From: Chloroflexota bacterium
GTDB lineage: Bacteria; Chloroflexota; Anaerolineae; Aggregatilineales; Phototrophicaceae
DNA: 64,000 nucleotides
Reading direction: 5' to 3'
Assembly (NCBI GenBank): GCA_016223085.1
Contig: JACRPS010000007.1
Location: 23,482-87,481 of the forward strand
A model generated the notes under the pieces. That model worked only from the letters and a program-made list of their open reading frames with translations, made no database searches and was not told where the DNA came from. This document shows positions 59,846-64,000 of the stretch, one piece after another (the first letter of the stretch is position 1; each line of letters starts with the position of its first letter). A program made the position numbers and the translations under genes.

Positions 59846-60961
59846 CTAACCCGCCGTTCCGGTGCGGTTTTTGCCATCCCATACGTAAGGCTCGTTATGG
59901 ATAAACGCCTCCACCATATCCCGCGCCACGTCGTCGGGCGGCTGAATCGGCGGCGATTTAAAGAAGTAGGCGCTTGGCCCTTCCAGCGCGCCGCTGATCT
60001 TGCGGTCGAGCGCCAGCTTGGCGCAGCGCACGGCATCAATCACCACGCCGGCGCTGTTGGGGCTGTCCCACACTTCGAGTTTCAGTTCCACGTTCAGCGG
60101 CACGTTGCCAAACGTTTTACCTTCCAGCCGGATGTATGCCCACTTGCGGTCGGTCAGCCAGGGCACGTAATCGCTGGGGCCGATATAGACGTTACCCTCG
60201 CCCATGTCATACGGAAGCTGGCTGGTGACGGCGTTGGTTTTGCTGATCTTCTTGCTTTCCAGTCGGCTGCGGTCCAGCATGTTGTAGAAGTCCATGTTAC
60301 CGCCCACGTTAAGCTGGCTGGTGCGCTCCAAAACGACGCCGCGATCCTTAAACAGATTCGTCAGCACCCGATGGACGATGGTCGCGCCGACCTGGCTCTT
60401 GATGTCGTCGCCGATTACCGGCAGGCCACGTTCCTTAAAGCGCGTCTGCCAGTACGGTTCGCGGGCGATAAAAACCGGGATGCAGTTCACAAAGGCGCAG
60501 CCGGCGTTCAGCACCTGCTCGACGTACCACTTGGTCGCCTGTTCGCTGCCCACCGGCAGGTAATTCACCACCACATCCGTTTTGGTATCGCGCAGAATCT
60601 GCGTGATGTTGTCGGTTGAACCCGGCGCTTTGGTGATCTTCTGCGATAGGTACGGGCCAAGGCCGTCGTGGGTCATACCCCGCGCGACCGTGACGCCGGT
60701 CATCGCCGGCACTTCGGCAAACCGGATGGTGTTGTTCTGTCCGGCCCAGATCGCCTGGCCCAGGTCCTTGCCAACTTTCTCTACATCAATGTCAATTGCG
60801 GCGGAGAATTCGATGTCACCGACATGATACCCACCCAGATTGGTGTGCATGATGCCGGGGATAATCTCGTCCTCGCGGGCATCGCGGTAGTAATAAACTC
60901 CCTGAACCAGCGAGGACGCGCAGTTGCCCACGCCGATAATGGCTACACGAACTTTACCCAC
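59846..60961 (-). CDS. ino1: myo-Inositol-1-phosphate synthase
   Basis: Converts glucose 6-phosphate to inositol 1-phosphate with internal NAD redox cycling, the first step to inositol lipids or inositol-based osmolytes and thiols. The 371 residues have the Rossmann loop [34 protein letters not shown] near residue 132, [17 protein letters not shown] near 178 with the active-site lysine, and [29 protein letters not shown] near 212 with further catalytic Lys residues. Length and motifs fit the short prokaryotic form. The start is GTG with AAGGAG nine bases upstream, and a promoter is visible. Confidence 0.94.
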   Translation of the reverse strand: MGKVRVAIIGVGNCASSLVQGVYYYRDAREDEIIPGIMHTNLGGYHVGDIEFSAAIDIDVEKVGKDLGQAIWAGQNNTIRFAEVPAMTGVTVARGMTHDGLGPYLSQKITKAPGSTDNITQILRDTKTDVVVNYLPVGSEQATKWYVEQVLNAGCAFVNCIPVFIAREPYWQTRFKERGLPVIGDDIKSQVGATIVHRVLTNLFKDRGVVLERTSQLNVGGNMDFYNMLDRSRLESKKISKTNAVTSQLPYDMGEGNVYIGPSDYVPWLTDRKWAYIRLEGKTFGNVPLNVELKLEVWDSPNSAGVVIDAVRCAKLALDRKISGALEGPSAYFFKSPPIQPPDDVARDMVEAFIHNEPYVWDGKNRTGTAG

Positions 60962-61007
60962 TGTGGAATGCTCCTTAAGCCTTAAGTTGGAGAGTGAAGC
61001 AGACCCT

Positions 61008-61036
61008 ACTATAGACGGCGCCTATGGCAAAAACAA
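61008..61036 (-). promoter_or_regulatory. Predicted promoter of the inositol-phosphate synthase gene
   Basis: Minus-strand TTGTTT (61036-61031) and TATAGT (61013-61008) with a 17-base spacer, 47 bases before the GTG start codon. Confidence 0.55.
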
Positions 61037-61139
61037 GGGTTGCGCCCCCTGCCGAGTCCGTCTATCATGCCTCTTTCAATGACAACACCATCACGCCTCA
61101 AAAGACCCTGTTTGCCGCCGTTTTTGTGGGAGAATAGTC

Positions 61140-61700
61140 GTGAATCCACTTCTGCTGACCCTGCCGCTGCTCCTGCTGGCCGGGCTGATGATTGTGCTGC
61201 CGCGCGGTACGGGCTGTCTGGTCAGCCTGGCGCGCACCGGGGCGCTGCTGGTCGGGGCGCTGGCGCCGCTGCTGCTGGTCTGGCATCTGGCCGGCTGGCC
61301 GCGCGCCTCGGTAATCTCGGTTGCGCTGACGGTTGTCGCGCTGGCGCTGAACGTCGCCGCGCTGACGCTCATCAGTCTGGGCTGGCAGACCCTCACCAGC
61401 GGTTCGCAGGATGTTGTGGATGCGATGCCTGCTTCCCTGTTCGACCCCAATACCTATATCAGCAATATCGGCGGCAGCAGCACCAGCGCCGATGATCTCG
61501 GTTGTATGCTGGCCGGTTTCGTGCTCGGCGGGCTGTTTCTGCTGGGGTTTATCATCGGCGGCTTTGCCGAAAAATATCTGATGCCGCCGGCGCTTTCCGG
61601 CTTCAGCCGCTTCAGCCGTCTGGCGCTCAGCCTGGGGTATGGCATTGCCCTGCACGTTGGTCTGGTGCTGGTGCTACACCGCATCCTCACATCTGGATAA
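61140..61700 (+). CDS. Small membrane protein of unknown function
   Basis: A 186-residue protein with four hydrophobic segments (about residues 3-20, 30-50, 58-82 and 120-145, with a further hydrophobic stretch near the end). The loop between the third and fourth (about 85-115) is Ser/Asp-rich and probably external. I recognise no family motif. It starts with GTG after GGGAG, and the Tex gene follows within about 20 bases, so they are probably co-transcribed. Confidence 0.7.
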   Translation: MNPLLLTLPLLLLAGLMIVLPRGTGCLVSLARTGALLVGALAPLLLVWHLAGWPRASVISVALTVVALALNVAALTLISLGWQTLTSGSQDVVDAMPASLFDPNTYISNIGGSSTSADDLGCMLAGFVLGGLFLLGFIIGGFAEKYLMPPALSGFSRFSRLALSLGYGIALHVGLVLVLHRILTSG

Positions 61701-61719
61701 GTAAAGTGGGAGCTTGAGC

Positions 61720-63858
61720 TTGACAACCCGATACGATCAAAAAATCGCCGCGCTGTTGAAGCTGCGTCCGGCGCAGGTCGGTGCGACGATTGAGCTGCTC
61801 GATACCGGCAACACCCTGCCGTTTATCGCCCGCTACCGCAAGGAAATCACCGGCGGGCTGGACGAAGACCAAATACGCCGAATTCTGGAATCGGCCACGC
61901 GGCTGCGTGCAGTGGACGAACGCCGCGACACAATTATCGCCTCGATTGAGGAACAGGGCTTGCTAACGCCCGAACTTCAGGGACAAATCGCAGCCGCCGA
62001 CACGCTGACGGAACTCGAAGACCTGTACCAGCCGTTCAAACCTAAACGCCGCACCCGCGCCAGCATCGCTCGAGACAGGGGCTTGCAACCACTGGCCGAC
62101 TTGATTGTGGCACAGGCGCGTGTCAACCAGACGGCGGAACAGCTTGCTGTGCCGTTTGTCAGCGAAGCCGTGCCGACGGTCGAAGACGCGCTGGCCGGGG
62201 CACGTGACATTGTGGCCGAAACGATCAGCGAGCACGCCGACGTGCGCGGCCAGACGCGCCTGAAAGCGATGCGCTTTGGCCTGCTGCGGGCGCATAAAAC
62301 CAAAGACGCGAAAGACGACAAAGGCGTTTACCAACTGTATTACGAGTTTGAATACCGCGTAGACCGCATCAAACCCTATCAGGTGATGGCGATCAACCGG
62401 GGCGAGGCCGAAAAGGTACTGCGCGTCAGTCTCGACGTGGCCGAACGCGACTGGCGGCAGGCAATTGAAACGGTATTCCGGCCTGATCGCCGGTCGCCGC
62501 TGGTGGAACAACTGGAACTGGCAATCGAGGACGCCGCCAAACGGCTGCTGCTCCCTGCCATCGAACGCGACGTGCGCGCCGCGCTGACGGAACAGGCTGA
62601 AGACCATGCCATCGCCGTGTTTGCAACCAATCTCCGTAATCTGCTCAACCAGCCGCCGCTGACCGGCCATACCGTGCTGGGCATTGACCCCGGCTTCCGC
62701 ACCGGCTGCAAAGTGGCCGTGATTGACCCGACCGGCAGGGTGCTGGCGACCGAAACAATCTACCCGCATGAACCGCAACGCCGCTGGAACGACACGCTGC
62801 GGACACTGGCCGCGCTGGTCGAACGCTTCGGCGTGACGCTGATCGCCATCGGCAACGGCACCGCCTCCCGCGAAACGGAGCAGCTTGCCGCCGAACTGAC
62901 GCGCAACCGCGAAGGCCTGCATTACCTGATGGTGAGCGAGGCCGGCGCCAGCGTCTACAGCGCCAGCCCGCTGGCCCGCGCCGAACTGCCCGATCTGGAC
63001 GTGACGCTGCGTGGCGCGGTTTCGATTGCCCGCCGCGTGATGGACCCGCTGGCCGAACTGGTCAAGATCGAACCAAAGGCCATCGGCGTGGGCATGTACC
63101 AGCACGATGTCAACCAGAAACGCTTATCGGAAGCACTTGACAGCGTGGTGGAAACAGTAGTCAACCGCGTCGGCGTGGACGTGAACACCGCTTCGCCGGC
63201 CCTGCTGACGCACGTCGCCGGCATCGGCCCAAAGTTGGCGGAGCGAATCGTCAGCTACCGAAATGAAAACGGCGCGTTCCGCAGCCGCAAGGCGTTGCAG
63301 CAGGTGCCCGGACTTGGCCCGAAAGCGTATGAACAGGCCGCCGGCTTTTTGCGTATCCGTGAAGGGGATGAGCTGCTGGACGCCAGCGCCATCCACCCGG
63401 AAAGTTACCACGTGGCGAGGGCGCTGCTGCAACGCGCCGGGCTGACCAGAACCGCATCACTGGCGGAACGTGAAGCGGCGCTGGACGACCTGCAAAGCCG
63501 CGTTCCGCTGGACGTACTGGCTGCCGAACTCGGCACAGGTATTCCGACGCTGACTGACATTCTTGAGCAGCTTATTCGTCCGGGGCGTGACCCTCGCGCC
63601 GACCTGCCCGCGCCGATTCTGCGCAGCGATGTGCTGTCAATGGACGACCTGCTGCCGGGGATGCGCCTGTATGGCACGGTGCGCAACGTAGTGGATTTTG
63701 GCGCGTTTGTGGACATCGGCGTGAAGCAGGATGGGCTGCTGCACCGCAGCCAGCTTCCGCCCGGCTACGTCCTCAATCTGGGCGACGTGATTCAGGTGGA
63801 AATCCTCAATGTCGAAAAGGAGCGCGGGCGTATCAGCCTCGGCTGGCCGATGGTCTAA
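61720..63858 (+). CDS. tex: Tex-family transcription accessory/RNA-binding protein
   Basis: A nucleic-acid-binding protein that affects transcription and virulence or stress traits in other bacteria. The 712 residues show the Tex domain order: N-terminal helical region (VGATIELLDTGNTLPFIARY), the YqgF-like domain (VLGIDPGFRTGCKVAVID near residue 323), helix-hairpin-helix repeats (VNTASPALLTHVAGIGPKLA, then LQQVPGLGPKAYEQAAGFL) and a C-terminal S1 domain (LYGTVRNVVDFGAFVDIGV). I prefer the TTG at 61720, which has GGGAG at good distance; the TTG two codons earlier is too close. No ATG is available before it. Confidence 0.94.
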   Translation: MTTRYDQKIAALLKLRPAQVGATIELLDTGNTLPFIARYRKEITGGLDEDQIRRILESATRLRAVDERRDTIIASIEEQGLLTPELQGQIAAADTLTELEDLYQPFKPKRRTRASIARDRGLQPLADLIVAQARVNQTAEQLAVPFVSEAVPTVEDALAGARDIVAETISEHADVRGQTRLKAMRFGLLRAHKTKDAKDDKGVYQLYYEFEYRVDRIKPYQVMAINRGEAEKVLRVSLDVAERDWRQAIETVFRPDRRSPLVEQLELAIEDAAKRLLLPAIERDVRAALTEQAEDHAIAVFATNLRNLLNQPPLTGHTVLGIDPGFRTGCKVAVIDPTGRVLATETIYPHEPQRRWNDTLRTLAALVERFGVTLIAIGNGTASRETEQLAAELTRNREGLHYLMVSEAGASVYSASPLARAELPDLDVTLRGAVSIARRVMDPLAELVKIEPKAIGVGMYQHDVNQKRLSEALDSVVETVVNRVGVDVNTASPALLTHVAGIGPKLAERIVSYRNENGAFRSRKALQQVPGLGPKAYEQAAGFLRIREGDELLDASAIHPESYHVARALLQRAGLTRTASLAEREAALDDLQSRVPLDVLAAELGTGIPTLTDILEQLIRPGRDPRADLPAPILRSDVLSMDDLLPGMRLYGTVRNVVDFGAFVDIGVKQDGLLHRSQLPPGYVLNLGDVIQVEILNVEKERGRISLGWPMV

Positions 63859-63892
63859 TGGTTAAGTACCTATCCGTAAAAAGGCAAAGGGG

Positions 63893-64000
63893 TTGAAAAA
63901 GGAGATGTATCGCGTTCAGATTGAAGTCGCCAAACACCAATCAGAACGGATACATCTTGAGCGAGAATCATACCCCAAAGCCGAACAAGGTGGATTATTT
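63893..64000 (+). CDS. Start of an unknown gene, cut by window edge
   Basis: An open frame runs from a TTG (63893) or an ATG (63905) to the window end, 36 or 32 codons. The peptide is basic and hydrophilic (MYRVQIEVAKHQSERIHLE is its start). I cannot assign it; some transposases begin similarly, but this is too short to claim. Confidence 0.3.
   Translation, partial: MKKEMYRVQIEVAKHQSERIHLERESYPKAEQGGLF

Noticed and set aside
61963..63105. 380-codon minus-strand open frame opposite tex
   Set aside because: Shadow of the Tex gene, with low-quality composition.
1..64000. tRNA, rRNA, CRISPR or complete insertion sequence
   Set aside because: No cloverleaf with CCA-type end, rRNA-like conserved block, regularly spaced repeat array or transposase with DDE motif was found in the intergenic regions; the short open frame at the right edge is too short to call.

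Overview
This is a gene-dense, GC-rich bacterial chromosome segment. The mix of genes points to the Chloroflexota, probably an Anaerolineae-like lineage. It includes secreted proteins with Ala-Thr-Pro-Glu-rich stretches, a cupin-type phosphoglucose isomerase, a luciferase-like F420-type oxidoreductase, myo-inositol-phosphate synthase, two NiFe hydrogenases and many GTAGGGGC-ended palindromes. The assignment is inference: no rRNA or other marker gene is present. I see no rRNA, tRNA, CRISPR array or complete insertion sequence, and no gene-free stretch longer than 300 bases.

Layout. 1-9.9 kb: ribose-type sugar ABC transporter (ATPase cut by the window edge) with a SorC-family regulator whose start is lost, then GH3 glycosidase, STAS-like protein, cupin phosphoglucose isomerase, phosphotriesterase-like hydrolase and ribokinase. 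10-16.4 kb: AlaX editing protein, radical SAM protein, a secreted protein, and a Tat-exported DUF1501/DUF1800 pair. 16.6-19.8 kb: response regulator, histidine kinase and TPR lipoprotein in one operon. 20-26.4 kb: a PCD-like protein, then a FadR-controlled glycerolipid operon (fadR, alkyl-DHAP-synthase-like oxidase, glpD, FGGY kinase). 26.6-35.3 kb: complete group 4 (complex I-like) membrane NiFe hydrogenase with its protease. 35.4-41.6 kb: divergent group 3b-type soluble NiFe hydrogenase with protease, hypA and hypB. 41.7-48.9 kb: a sugar catabolic operon of uncertain substrate. 48.9-55.5 kb: DUF3179 protein, flavoprotein disulfide reductase, and a storage-lipid locus (phasin-like protein, wax ester synthase/DGAT fused to an SCP2 domain, patatin). 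55.8-64 kb: CocE hydrolase, LLM oxidoreductase, MFS transporter, inositol-phosphate synthase, small membrane protein, Tex and the start of an unknown gene.

How the parts connect. Two hydrogenases, one membrane-bound and one NAD(P)-linked, are transcribed away from a shared 190-bp region. That region holds an 18-bp Rex/CRP-like operator, and a near copy lies before the phasin-like gene of the storage-lipid locus, which hints at common redox control. A textbook FadR box sits on the promoter of an operon that could make or recycle glycerol-3-phosphate and ether-linked glycerolipid precursors. The window therefore joins reducing-power disposal, lipid storage and glycerolipid supply. Short palindromes with constant ends and variable cores punctuate almost every transcription unit.
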